NCBI RefSeq assembly: GCF_051851475.1
Contig: NZ_JBPUSJ010000017.1
Span: forward strand, 15,406 to 79,405
Length of the DNA stretch: 64,000 bases
Source of the DNA: Carboxylicivirga taeanensis
GTDB taxonomy: Bacteria; Bacteroidota; Bacteroidia; Bacteroidales; Marinilabiliaceae
Reading direction: 5' to 3'
This document shows, piece after piece, positions 8,792 through 17,493 of the stretch; position 1 is the stretch's first letter; every line of letters starts with the position of its first letter. Position numbers and translations under genes: made by a program. The notes under the pieces were generated by a model. It did not search any database. It was not told where the DNA came from and saw nothing but the letters and a program-made list of their open reading frames with translations.

Positions 8792-9823
8792 ATGCGAATG
8801 TCAAAGCATCATGTGGCAATATTATGTATGCTGTTATTGACAGGATGTGGAGTCTATCTGCAATACCCGGGTGTTGGTAACAATAGCCAGTGGAAGCTGA
8901 TGACGGATAGTGATACGGCCGTGTTTTGCCTGTCAAATGCTTCGCGGCAGATTGACTCCATCATCGATAATACATCCAAGAAGGTGTATGTGCCGTTGCA
9001 GACAAGCTGTTTTGAACTGCCAGGGAATAGGTTGCGGCCTGGCATTAATGAGCTGTCATTCACATTCTATTCGGGTAACAGGAAGTACCGGTTATTGGAA
9101 AAGATATACATGGTATCTGATACTGAACCACATCAAGTAACTCTAGATAATTATCACATAATCAAGCATGATGCGGATGCTTTTACACAGGGGCTTTTAT
9201 GGCACAATGGTGTTTTGTATGAGTCAACAGGCCTGACGGGGCAATCTTCCTTGCGCATTATCAACCCGGATAATGGACAGGTGGTGCAAAAACTGGATTT
9301 GGATAAGCAGATATTTGCAGAGGGCCTTACCTTAGCTGACAGTACGCTTATAATGCTTACCTGGAAAGATGGATTGGTTTATACCTTCAACCAACAGCTG
9401 GAGCAGCTGGCCATCTACCCTTACAAACAGGAAGGCTGGGGCCTAACAACTGTTGATGGGCGCTTTCTGTTGAGTTCAAATGGTACCAATAAGTTGCACT
9501 ATTTATCAAATGATTTTAAGGTCGATTCAGTTTTTCAGGTCTATAACAATACAGGGCCGGTGCAATACCTTAATGAGTTAGAATATATTGAAGGCAAGGT
9601 ATGGGCAAATGTATTGGGCAGTGATCGCATCGTTGTCATCGATCCGGCTTCGGGTAAAGTGGAAGTGACCCTTGATCTTAGCCATTGTATCGATCGCTCT
9701 CGCTATACCGATGCCGGAGTGCTCAACGGTATAGCCTATAATCCCCGGGAACAGCTTGTTTACCTGACGGGAAAAAATTGGCCATATATTATTGTTTGGC
9801 AACATTTGTCCTTTGAGAAATGA
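8792..9823 (+). CDS. Glutaminyl-peptide cyclotransferase (plant/bacterial beta-propeller type), lipoprotein
   Basis: This 343-residue protein has a lipobox near residue 19 ('LLLTGCGVY'), then a short beta domain, then the Glu_cyclase_2 propeller. Recognisable propeller phrases are 'HDADAFTQGLLWHNGVLYESTGLTGQSSL', 'FAEGLTLADS', 'KEGWGLTTVDG'-like text, 'LNELEYIEGKVWANVLGSDRI' and 'LNGIAYNP' (quoted in part). The enzyme forms N-terminal pyroglutamate on exported proteins or peptides (family knowledge). The lipobox predicts a periplasmic or surface location. The ATG directly follows the TAA of the MalY-like gene. The promoter of the next gene overlaps its 3' end. Confidence 0.88.
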   Translation: MRMSKHHVAILCMLLLTGCGVYLQYPGVGNNSQWKLMTDSDTAVFCLSNASRQIDSIIDNTSKKVYVPLQTSCFELPGNRLRPGINELSFTFYSGNRKYRLLEKIYMVSDTEPHQVTLDNYHIIKHDADAFTQGLLWHNGVLYESTGLTGQSSLRIINPDNGQVVQKLDLDKQIFAEGLTLADSTLIMLTWKDGLVYTFNQQLEQLAIYPYKQEGWGLTTVDGRFLLSSNGTNKLHYLSNDFKVDSVFQVYNNTGPVQYLNELEYIEGKVWANVLGSDRIVVIDPASGKVEVTLDLSHCIDRSRYTDAGVLNGIAYNPREQLVYLTGKNWPYIIVWQHLSFEK

Positions 9824-9842
9824 AATAAAAAGACTATGTTTG
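9812..9842 (+). promoter_or_regulatory. Bacteroidota-type promoter for the LRR gene
   Basis: TTTG at 9812-9815, a 19-bp spacer and TATGTTTG at 9835-9842 match TTTG-N19-TAnnTTTG at every fixed position. The -33 box lies inside the last codons of the cyclase gene. The LRR start codon is 45 bp downstream. Confidence 0.75.
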
Positions 9843-9887
9843 TTAATAAATGTTAACAGTCGAATTGAGGGAAAAATCTAAAGGTTA

Positions 9888-12800
9888 ATGTGCAAGTTAA
9901 TATTTAAGGTTGCTCTCCTGTCTTTTGTGTTTATGTATCAGCTAACATATTCTCAAACAGGGAGTAATGAGTTCGAATTATTGCTTAAAATACTTCCGGA
10001 AGCCGATAGCGATGCGGACGGAATTCCTGATAGGCATGTTGTTCATTATAATCATGATGGGCGTATCACCCGAATTGTTGCGAAGGGGCTTATTAGCAAG
10101 GACTCTCTGGTAGCTGACTTCTCGTTTGTACCATATCTGGAACAGTTAGACATTTCGAATAACAGCATAAAATTCTGTCAGCTAAAATTTGCAGCCAATA
10201 ACCGAATCAGAGTATTAAATGTAAGTGAAAATAAGCTTGAGGAGGTGAATGTAGATTTCAAGCGCTTGCCAATGCTTCAGGAGTTGGAGCTGTCGGGCAA
10301 CAAACTAACGAGTTTTAACCATGAGTTTGCAGTTGGTAATTCCCTGAAGCGCATTAACTTAATAAAGAATCAGCTCGATAGTTTTGTGTTCAATGTAAAG
10401 CAGCTTCGAAAACTGGAGGTCTTACTGCTTAGCTTCAACAACATAAATAGCTTTGAGCTAATACCTTATTCAAGCAATCAGCTACAGACACTTTTTATCG
10501 ATCATAACCAGTTGGATACCTTCAGTGAGGATTTGAACTGTTTGGGCCGATTAAGTGAATTGAACCTTTCAAGTAATGATCTTGAAGTGTTTAACCCCAG
10601 ATTAGAGGGTTGTCGCTCGCTGCAGCGCTTGGCATTGAGCAATAACAGGCTTAAAAGTTTTGATTACGATTTATCGACCTGTAAGAGTTTAACGGGTTTG
10701 TATTTGGCATCTAATAAAATACAACGTTTTACATCTTCGCTGACTGCCTGTTCTCAATTGCAAATTTTGGATTTGTCATTTAATGAACTGGTGGCCTTCG
10801 AAACCAGCTTCAAGGCAAATCCCAAGTTGGCAAAGTTGCTTTTAAACTCTAATCACATATCGAAATTACAACTCGACCTGAGTAGTGCCAGAGCCTTAAG
10901 GGAGTTAGATTTATGGGGGAATAAGCTCTATAAGTTTGATGTGAATATAAGCAACTGCACTAATCTGGAGGTGTTAAATTTAGGAAATAATAAGCTGGAG
11001 TTTTTTGCCCCGAGTTTAAGGAATAACAATCGACTGAATAAACTTTTTTTAGGAAATAATCAACTGACCGTTTTTAATCAGCAGCTTAGCAATCATAAAA
11101 ATCTGGAAATTCTGGTGTTGCGCAACAATAAAATTCATGAGCTTAATACGCAGTTGGATGAATGTAGTTCGTTGACTCACTTAGACTTGTCTAATAACAG
11201 GTTGACGGATTTCAGTTATAACTTTATGACCTGTCCAAAGTTGGAGCACCTGGATGTGAGTAATAATAACATCTCGATCTTTAATGCGGAGTTTAGACGT
11301 AATTGGCAACTGGAAACATTAAAGTTGAACGGGAACAACATTGCACAGTTTGATGCCCGGCTGTTTCACTGTCCCAACCTTAAGTTAATCGATTTATCAG
11401 GCAACCAGCTGTCTAAGTTTGAAATTGACCTGCTTAATCAGCATCAACTGGAGGAATTGCTTCTAAATAACAACCAAATAAATGATATTCAGCTGAAGCT
11501 GTTTAATTGTCGCGAACTAAAAGCGCTTGATTTATCTCACAACCAGCTCGATACCTTTAATTTGGATTTGCGGGCGAATCACAAGCTTGAAATACTTAAT
11601 TTATCTCATAATCAGCTGAGCAAATTTACTGATTTAAAGGTAAATGGTTTCCGTATTAAAGTGCTCGATTTAAGTTACAATAAGTTGTGTCATCCAAACA
11701 TTAACTTTTATTTGTTTCCACAGTTGAGAGAGCTTAATCTGAGAGGCAATTATATATCCCGCTTCAATTATAACCTGAGAAATAATGAGCAGTTGGTGTA
11801 CCTTAATTTGGGCGATAACCACATTAGCTACATCGAAAGCAAGCTGAATTATTGTCCGCGTTTAAGGTCTTTAATACTCGATAATAACGATTTTAAGCAG
11901 TTTACTCTCAACCTCGACAGTTGCAGGTTCTTGCACACACTCGATTTGAGTCATAACCGAATCGAATACATCGGAACGTCAATTGGCAAAATGAAAAAGC
12001 TGCGTCACCTGAATTTATCACACAATGCCATTAGCAATATTCCGTTTTCATTTAAGAGTTTAACTGATTTGCGCTACCTGAATTTAAGCCACAATAATAT
12101 TAGTTTCCTGGCAAATAGCCTCGATTTATGCTATAATCTGGAGTCGTTGCTGCTGCAATCCAATAAGCTGGTTCAGTTCGATATTGAGTTTGATGACATG
12201 TTTTATCTGAATGAGATTGATTTATCAGATAACGAGCTGTTCTTTTTTGTCGCCAATCTATCCAATAGCCTGACCATTAAAAAATTGAACTTTTCCAATA
12301 ATAATATTGCTTTACTGAAGCTGGACTTAAACGAGTGTTGGTTTTTTGAGTCACTTAACGCCTCAAATAACATTATTGAGCAGGTGTACATCGACTTTAA
12401 AGGCTGTTCACTTCTTGAAAATATCAACCTGAGAAATAATAAAATCAGAACCTTGGACCTTGATATTCAGTGGAGTCCATACATGAAGCATTTATACCTG
12501 GATAATAATCTGTTAAGCGATTTGAACCTTAACTTGGCACAGGGAGTGGAGATGGATTCTGTGACTTTAAGTAATAATCACTTGCCTCTTGACTATCTGA
12601 TACATGCCAGACAGACATTTGCTCAAAATGCACAGTGTTTTACCTATCATCGTCAGCATTCCGCTGATCTGTTAAAGTGGCAAAAGGTAAACTCCAGTCA
12701 GAGTGTATTTTCCTTAATAGCGCGCATTGACGATTTGCAAATTGATTGGTTCTTTAATAATGAGCTGATTAAAAGCAACTCCAACCAGGTTGTGATTAAT

Positions 12801-13784
12801 AATAAGGACAAAGGACTTATTGAGTGCGTTATTGAGCATCCCGATTTGCCTAATTTGACATATTCTTATCAGGCCTACTTAAATATTACGGTTCCCAAGG
12901 AGGAGGTGATGGCATTAAGCAGCTTATATGCAGAAATGCAAGGGGACAGGTGGTACAGTAACGAAGGCTGGTCGCAAATTAAGCGCGGTAAACGATTGCC
13001 AAAATCTTTTCTGGCCCTTCATGGAGTCACATTTAATCAGTCAGGACACGTAACCGCAATCAAGTTGTGTAACAATCATCTTCGCGGCTATATTCCGCAA
13101 GAATTTAAAGCGCTTAAGCACTTAAAGGAGCTGAAGCTGGCCAACAATGAGGTGGCAGGCCTGATGGCTGAGGATGTGCTGACCAGTAAAATTCAGAAAA
13201 TTGACTTGTCTGGTAATCTGCTTCGGAACTTCAGTGCCAATCTTAGCCGCCTATCCGCTCTTACCGATTTGGACATCAGTGCCAACCATCTGCGCGATTT
13301 CTCACCGGCCTTTGGCGATTCAACAGCCCTGGTGAGGTTAGATCTGAGCGATAACTATTTAGATACTCTTCATTTTGATGTGCTCTCGCCAGATTTGCAA
13401 TATTTGTCGTTGAAAAACAATGTTTTAGATAGAGTGAAGCTGGATTTAACCGCCTGTAACTATTTAGATACCATTGATGTATCGTTAAACAGACTTAAAT
13501 TCGAATCGCTAACTCCCTTGTTGTATGGTATGCCTAAGAAGGTTGGAAAGCTTATAACCGGGCAGCAAAAAATAATGTACAAGTTGGCATACGATAATGG
13601 CATTGGCGCAGTGTATATCAACGATGTGCTTGATAAAACCAATACCATAAAATGGTACCGGGCCGGGGAGGCATTGGTAACAGATAAGCACTACATTGGG
13701 TTAAAAACTGACTACTACAAAGACTATTCGGCCTACATTAAAAACCCATTTTTCCCGGATACTTCTATAAAGGCTGTATGGTAG
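9888..13784 (+). CDS. Giant secreted leucine-rich-repeat protein (36 + about 7 LRRs)
   Basis: This 1298-residue protein has an N-terminal signal peptide (about residues 1-22) and a calcium-loop-like 'DSDADGIPD' near 40-48. It then has 36 consecutive LRRs of exactly 23 residues (about 84-911), with consensus LxxLdLSnNxLxxFxxxLxxCxx. An Ig-like segment (about 912-1010) is followed by the capping motif 'MQGDRWYSNEGW', about seven more LRRs (1065-1225) and a short C-terminal beta region. It is probably exported to the periplasm or surface as a binding scaffold. No enzyme motif and no clear type IX sorting domain were seen. It forms its own transcript with a consensus promoter in front. A specific ligand cannot be named. 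Confidence 0.9.
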   Translation: MCKLIFKVALLSFVFMYQLTYSQTGSNEFELLLKILPEADSDADGIPDRHVVHYNHDGRITRIVAKGLISKDSLVADFSFVPYLEQLDISNNSIKFCQLKFAANNRIRVLNVSENKLEEVNVDFKRLPMLQELELSGNKLTSFNHEFAVGNSLKRINLIKNQLDSFVFNVKQLRKLEVLLLSFNNINSFELIPYSSNQLQTLFIDHNQLDTFSEDLNCLGRLSELNLSSNDLEVFNPRLEGCRSLQRLALSNNRLKSFDYDLSTCKSLTGLYLASNKIQRFTSSLTACSQLQILDLSFNELVAFETSFKANPKLAKLLLNSNHISKLQLDLSSARALRELDLWGNKLYKFDVNISNCTNLEVLNLGNNKLEFFAPSLRNNNRLNKLFLGNNQLTVFNQQLSNHKNLEILVLRNNKIHELNTQLDECSSLTHLDLSNNRLTDFSYNFMTCPKLEHLDVSNNNISIFNAEFRRNWQLETLKLNGNNIAQFDARLFHCPNLKLIDLSGNQLSKFEIDLLNQHQLEELLLNNNQINDIQLKLFNCRELKALDLSHNQLDTFNLDLRANHKLEILNLSHNQLSKFTDLKVNGFRIKVLDLSYNKLCHPNINFYLFPQLRELNLRGNYISRFNYNLRNNEQLVYLNLGDNHISYIESKLNYCPRLRSLILDNNDFKQFTLNLDSCRFLHTLDLSHNRIEYIGTSIGKMKKLRHLNLSHNAISNIPFSFKSLTDLRYLNLSHNNISFLANSLDLCYNLESLLLQSNKLVQFDIEFDDMFYLNEIDLSDNELFFFVANLSNSLTIKKLNFSNNNIALLKLDLNECWFFESLNASNNIIEQVYIDFKGCSLLENINLRNNKIRTLDLDIQWSPYMKHLYLDNNLLSDLNLNLAQGVEMDSVTLSNNHLPLDYLIHARQTFAQNAQCFTYHRQHSADLLKWQKVNSSQSVFSLIARIDDLQIDWFFNNELIKSNSNQVVINNKDKGLIECVIEHPDLPNLTYSYQAYLNITVPKEEVMALSSLYAEMQGDRWYSNEGWSQIKRGKRLPKSFLALHGVTFNQSGHVTAIKLCNNHLRGYIPQEFKALKHLKELKLANNEVAGLMAEDVLTSKIQKIDLSGNLLRNFSANLSRLSALTDLDISANHLRDFSPAFGDSTALVRLDLSDNYLDTLHFDVLSPDLQYLSLKNNVLDRVKLDLTACNYLDTIDVSLNRLKFESLTPLLYGMPKKVGKLITGQQKIMYKLAYDNGIGAVYINDVLDKTNTIKWYRAGEALVTDKHYIGLKTDYYKDYSAYIKNPFFPDTSIKAVW
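10137..12620 (+). repeat. 69-bp-periodic LRR coding array (36 units)
   Basis: Thirty-six in-frame 69-bp units encode 23-residue LRRs with no insertion or deletion between units. The DNA units are diverged from each other, but the protein phase is fixed: Leu at 1, 4 and 6, Asn at 9, Phe often at 14, Cys/Asn near 21. Confidence 0.9.
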
Positions 13785-14088
13785 CAGCGAAAGCTTTGGT
13801 TTAACTGATTGCTAGCTTAGTGGCACTTGTGAGGCTGAAAGGCGGTGATTACATATAATGCGCTTTAGTGAAGCGCTGTCTTTCTAATGTCTTCAGGAGT
13901 GGTTTTATTTTTGGGTTCTTCCATTTTGTTCTTGCTTATGATGGTAGTATCATCCTATTGAGCCAGGCATTGGGCACTCAATAAAATGCCTACATACAGT
14001 CGTTGGAAGAGTTGCCATCGGCTGCTGGTTGCGTGTATCCAGTTCATTAGCCAGGACATTCATTTTTAGTAAAAAAGGCATTGTTATG
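13785..14088. other. Intergenic region with two hairpins
   Basis: No convincing gene. A weak hairpin GCGCTT / AAGCGC (13860-13865 / 13871-13876, followed by TGTCTTTCT) may end the LRR transcript. A second inverted repeat, AGGCATT 13965-13971 with AATGCCT 13985-13991, has a 13-nt loop and no T-run. Confidence 0.5.
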
Positions 14089-14120
14089 AACAAATGTTCA
14101 AAATAAATTCTACATTTGTT
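14089..14120 (+). promoter_or_regulatory. Promoter with overlapping palindromes before the DUF134 gene
   Basis: TACATTTG (14111-14118) fits the TAnnTTTG -7 element. It is part of a perfect 9-bp inverted repeat, AACAAATGT (14089-14097) with ACATTTGTT (14112-14120). A compact palindrome GAACA-AA-TGTTC (14088-14099) overlaps the left arm. The arrangement suggests an operator covering the promoter. No TTTG is found 19 bp upstream. Confidence 0.5.
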
Positions 14121-14139
14121 GTGGATAATACTTTTAAGC

Positions 14140-14535
14140 ATGCCACGACCAAAACGAAAACGATTTATCGAGTCGCCACCAAAAGTCGACGGATTTAAGC
14201 CATTTGGCGTTCCTATGGGAAGTTTGGAGCCAGTAATTTTGCTGTTTGAAGAGTATGAGGCTATGCGGCTAACGGACTATGAGGGGCTTAATCAGGAAGA
14301 GGCAGCCCTGAAAATGAATGTGTCAAGGCCCACCTTTACCCGTATTTATGAAAGGGCTCGTCAGAATGTAGCCAAAGCCTTTGTCGAAGGCAAAGCTATT
14401 CTGATTGAAGGAGGAGATTTTCATTCGGACGATCATTGGTACAAATGTACCCAATGTCAGAAGTTAAACATCAGTAAGCAGGCGCTTCAGGGATGTAACT
14501 ATTGCCAGGCGCCTGATTTGCGTGAATTAAACTAA
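14140..14535 (+). CDS. DUF134 family predicted DNA-binding protein
   Basis: From ATG 14140 (MPRPKRKRFI) it encodes 131 residues. The frame is open upstream, but that part overlaps the promoter. The DUF134 core is clear: 'PPKVDGFKPFGVPMG' followed by a sigma-region-4-like helix-turn-helix, 'YEAMRLTDYEGLNQEEAALKMNVSRPTFTRIYERAR' (about residues 40-78, quoted by range). A C-terminal zinc-ribbon-like end has two Cys pairs (CTQC, and CNYC). DUF134 genes are typically next to NifX/NifB-type genes, as here, so it may regulate this small operon. An overlapping palindrome at its promoter fits autoregulation (inference). Confidence 0.88.
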   Translation: MPRPKRKRFIESPPKVDGFKPFGVPMGSLEPVILLFEEYEAMRLTDYEGLNQEEAALKMNVSRPTFTRIYERARQNVAKAFVEGKAILIEGGDFHSDDHWYKCTQCQKLNISKQALQGCNYCQAPDLRELN

Positions 14536-14537
14536 AT

Positions 14538-14753
14538 ATGGAAGCAGAACAATACAATGGACATTGCATTTGTGTTGAATGCAATGTCACCTTTCCACAT
14601 CAAAAAGGTAAGCCTTGTCGCAACGAAACATGCCCTCATTGCGGAAAGACAATGATGCGTGAGGGAAGCTATCATCATCAATTATATTTAAAAAAAATAG
14701 GAGATATGAATTATGAAAGTGGCAATTCCAACCAGAGGAAATGTTGTCGATGA
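14538..14753 (+). CDS. Small zinc-ribbon protein in the DUF134/NifX module
   Basis: This 71-residue protein carries 'CICVECNVTFPHQKG' and 'CRNETCPHCGK', giving a four-Cys zinc ribbon with extra Cys residues, and a C-terminal CC pair. It starts 2 bp after the DUF134 stop, and its end overlaps the next gene by 41 bp in another frame, which indicates tight translational coupling. No enzyme motif is present. A similar small Cys-rich partner in such modules seems plausible, but I cannot name a family with certainty. Confidence 0.75.
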   Translation: MEAEQYNGHCICVECNVTFPHQKGKPCRNETCPHCGKTMMREGSYHHQLYLKKIGDMNYESGNSNQRKCCR

Positions 14754-15078
14754 TCACTTCGGTCATTGCGAAGCCTACACGCTACTCACAGTAGACGACA
14801 ACCAGAAGATTACCAAGTCAGAAACCTTACCCTCGCCACAGGGTTGCGGTTGCAAAAGCAATATCGCCGCAATTTTGCAGGAAAAGGGGGTGACGGTAAT
14901 GCTGGCTGGTAATATGGGTAATGGTGCATTAAACACCTTAAGAAATCATGGCATCCAGGTATTTAGAGGTTGTTCCGGAGATGTGATGTCAGTGGTCCAT
15001 AATTTTTTGGCCGATAAAATTGAAGATTCAGGGATTGGTTGTCAACAGCATGCCAGCGGACATGAGTGTCAACATTGA
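14713..15078 (+). CDS. NifX/NifB-type dinitrogenase iron-molybdenum cofactor family protein
   Basis: This 121-residue protein begins MKVAIPTRGNVVDDHFGHCEAY and has the family phrases 'LAGNMGNGALNTL' and 'GIQVFRGCSGDV'. These match the NifX/NifY/VnfX/NifB-C-terminal fold (PF02579 type). A 'GCGCKSN' stretch in the middle and a Cys/His-rich tail ('GCQQHASGHECQH') add possible metal ligands. No nitrogenase genes are present. Stand-alone members in anaerobes are thought to handle Fe-S or Mo-related clusters, so a metal-cluster carrier is the best guess. A GGAG-type ribosome site precedes ATG 14713. It ends the DUF134 operon before a terminator. Confidence 0.88.
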   Translation: MKVAIPTRGNVVDDHFGHCEAYTLLTVDDNQKITKSETLPSPQGCGCKSNIAAILQEKGVTVMLAGNMGNGALNTLRNHGIQVFRGCSGDVMSVVHNFLADKIEDSGIGCQQHASGHECQH

Positions 15079-15100
15079 TCTTTGTATGAGTAATCCAGTA

Positions 15101-15128
15101 AAAGGCTACCCGTAACGGTAGCTTTTTT
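15101..15128. terminator. Bidirectional terminator between the NifX-like gene and the photolyase gene
   Basis: AAAGGCTACC (15101-15110) pairs with GGTAGCTTT (15117-15125) across CGTAAC. A T6 run on the plus strand and a shorter T4 run on the minus strand serve two convergent genes. The photolyase stop overlaps the tail. Confidence 0.85.
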
Positions 15129-16416
15129 ATTGTAAGGCCATTTTATAGTGTTCGATGGCCCGCAGCCGAGCTGCTTTGTGTTCAACCATTGGTTGGGGGT
15201 AGGCCATGGTGCCAAATTCAGGAACCCATTTAAGAATATACTTTAGCTCGGGGTCAAACTTCTTCTGTTGTTCCGAAGGGTTGAATACTCTGAAATAAGG
15301 CGCTGCATCGCAGCCTGTACCGGCAGCCCATTGCCAATTGCCATTGTTGGATGCCAGTTCGAAGTCCAGCAGGTGTTGGGCAAAAAAAGCTTCGCCCCAG
15401 CGCCAGTCAATCAGTAGGTGTTTACATAAAAAGCTGGCACACACCATCCGCACACGGTTGTGCATAAATCCGGTTTGTACAAGCTCGCGCATGCCTGCAT
15501 CAACTATGGGGTAACCAGTTTGTCCCTGACACCAGCGTTCAAACTGTTTACTGTTATTTTGCCAGATAATGGCATCGTATTTTCGCTTAAAATTATGGGC
15601 GATAACCTGGGGAAAGTGCACCATGATCTGCATGAAAAATTCGCGCCAGATTAATTCGCTTAAAAACACTTCGCTGTAGCAGGTTTTGGCAATGACTTCA
15701 CGAATGCTGATAGTGCCAAAGCGCAGGTGGGGTCCCAGGTGTGAGGTGTGGTTCAGGTGGGGGATATCTCTTTTGTGCTCATACTGTTCGACATGATTAA
15801 AATTCCAGGCTGGCACAGCAATTGGCGAATGCTTAAACCCCAATTCCTCAATATGAGGCGTATGTATCTGTATTTGAAAGTAGTTTGCAGGCGCATCAGC
15901 TTGTGGTCGATTTATGGATGGTAAATCATTAAATCTACTGATCCATTGTTTCTTATAAGGCGTATATATAGTATAGGGTGAACCATCTTTTTTCAAAACT
16001 TCGTGGGCTTCAAACACGACCTGATCCTTGTGTGTTACAACCCGAATACCATGGGATTCCAGTAGTTTAGTAACCGCTTCATCCCTTTCTAAAGCATAGG
16101 GTTCGTAGTCGCGATTAAAATGCACCTCGGCAATGTTATAGCTATGGATGAGTTTCTGCCATTCTTCGAGTGGCTGGCCTTGCAAAACCTTTAGCCCATT
16201 ATGGTATTGGCTGTTCAGCTGCACATTTATGGTGGTGACTTGTTGATGAATGAAGGTGATTCGCGCATCATCTGCCTGAAGTTCATCGGTGATGTGGCGG
16301 TCAAAAATAAAAATGGGTAAAACTGGATGTGGGCCGTTCAGAGCTGCATTTAAAGCGGTATTATCTTTCAATCGAAGGTCGCGCCTGAACCAATGGATGG
16401 TGATTTTGTCTGTCAT
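15127..16416 (-). CDS. phrB: Cryptochrome/photolyase family protein (deoxyribodipyrimidine photolyase)
   Basis: This 429-residue protein has an N-terminal antenna domain ('IHWFRRDLRLKDNTALNAAL', positions about 6-25) and a C-terminal FAD domain. The latter has 'SELIWREFFMQIM', 'GQTGYPIVDAGMRELVQTGFMHNRVRM', 'DWRWGEAFFAQHLLDFELASNNGNWQW' and 'YFRVFNPSEQQKKFDPE' (quoted in pieces). These are hallmarks of class I CPD photolyase, which uses blue light to split pyrimidine dimers. The length is slightly short but complete. It is a single gene on the minus strand, and activity against 6-4 products cannot be excluded from sequence alone. Confidence 0.93.
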   Translation of the reverse strand: MTDKITIHWFRRDLRLKDNTALNAALNGPHPVLPIFIFDRHITDELQADDARITFIHQQVTTINVQLNSQYHNGLKVLQGQPLEEWQKLIHSYNIAEVHFNRDYEPYALERDEAVTKLLESHGIRVVTHKDQVVFEAHEVLKKDGSPYTIYTPYKKQWISRFNDLPSINRPQADAPANYFQIQIHTPHIEELGFKHSPIAVPAWNFNHVEQYEHKRDIPHLNHTSHLGPHLRFGTISIREVIAKTCYSEVFLSELIWREFFMQIMVHFPQVIAHNFKRKYDAIIWQNNSKQFERWCQGQTGYPIVDAGMRELVQTGFMHNRVRMVCASFLCKHLLIDWRWGEAFFAQHLLDFELASNNGNWQWAAGTGCDAAPYFRVFNPSEQQKKFDPELKYILKWVPEFGTMAYPQPMVEHKAARLRAIEHYKMALQ

Positions 16417-16481
16417 GCTTCTGCAATATTTACTTCTGCTCCTGCAAATGTTTAATTTATGAATGTATAACTTAAACGAGA

Positions 16482-17363
16482 CTATTTTTGTTTTGATTGC
16501 ATTCGAATCAGTAAAGGGTGCAGAAATACAGCCAGCAGAATGACTAATGTGCCCAGGTAAAAACCACCGGACATAAACTCACTTTGTCCAAATATAAAAA
16601 AGGCCAGTAAAATGCCATACACGGGTTCCATGTTGATGGCCAGCACAACCGTATAGGCAGATAATACTTTCATAACATCAACTGCTACCACAAATGCATA
16701 GGCGGTGCAGGCGATTCCCAATATAAGGATGTAAATAATATCGAGCGTTGTTGGCATCACCATGCCAGAGGGAAGGATGCCGGTTGCCAGCAGGAAGATG
16801 CCGATACTGATGAAACCACTGCCCATCTCATAAAAGCTGATGGTTACCGGGTGGTATTTGTCAATAAAGAGCTTGTTTAGTACCGTAAATAGACCTGCCA
16901 GAAATGCAGATATCAAGGCCGTTATGATGCCTTTCCAGTAAGTAAGCTCGAACTGAAATATCATGTATAGACCAGCAATAATAAGAAGTCCAATAAGGAC
17001 TTCCAGCCATTGAATGCGTTTACGAAATATAATGGGCTCTAAGAAACTGGCAAATAGAGTGGTAGAGGCCATGCAGCCCAATGTAACCGAAACGTTCGAT
17101 ATTTTAACCGCATGAAAAAAAGTAATCCAGTGAAAAGCAACTACTATTCCAACTCCCATCAGCCTGATGATGCTGGCCGAACCAATGGCAACAGGTATTT
17201 TCTTATACCTTAAGTAGGCCCACAGCACAATAAAGGCAATGAGCATTCTGTACCAAACCATTTGAGGAGCCGAAAGGGTTATTAATTTGCCCAGTATGGC
17301 TGTAAAACCATATAATAAGACAACAAAATGGAGTTTTAAATGGTTTTTTAGTAGTGCGTTCAT
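16482..17363 (-). CDS. EamA/RhaT-type DMT transporter
   Basis: From ATG 17363 (MNALLKNHLKLHFVVLLYG) it encodes 293 residues. The frame extends 28 residues upstream, but that part is not hydrophobic and is atypical. Ten hydrophobic segments form two EamA repeats, for example 'YGFTAILGKLI', 'GIACTAYAFVVAVDVMKVLSAYTVVLAINMEPVYGILLAFFIFGQ' (near the C-terminal repeat, about 225-270) and a short basic tail. Members export or exchange amino acids, nucleotides or other small metabolites across the inner membrane. The substrate cannot be predicted. It is divergent from the M48 protease gene. Confidence 0.88.
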   Translation of the reverse strand: MNALLKNHLKLHFVVLLYGFTAILGKLITLSAPQMVWYRMLIAFIVLWAYLRYKKIPVAIGSASIIRLMGVGIVVAFHWITFFHAVKISNVSVTLGCMASTTLFASFLEPIIFRKRIQWLEVLIGLLIIAGLYMIFQFELTYWKGIITALISAFLAGLFTVLNKLFIDKYHPVTISFYEMGSGFISIGIFLLATGILPSGMVMPTTLDIIYILILGIACTAYAFVVAVDVMKVLSAYTVVLAINMEPVYGILLAFFIFGQSEFMSGGFYLGTLVILLAVFLHPLLIRMQSKQK

Positions 17364-17493
17364 AAAAGTATAGCTTGGTAACTGAATTTTGTTTGGGCAA
17401 AAATAGAAATAGTTTCGTAGCAACGCATTAATTTTGTTGTTCATCAATTAACCTAATGCGAATAAATGTTCGTGTGCAAATATTAATCTGATT

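Noticed and set aside
10137..12620. Tandem DNA duplication or assembly artefact in the LRR gene
   Set aside because: The 69-bp units are well diverged at the DNA level while keeping protein phase, which indicates selection rather than a recent or artificial duplication.
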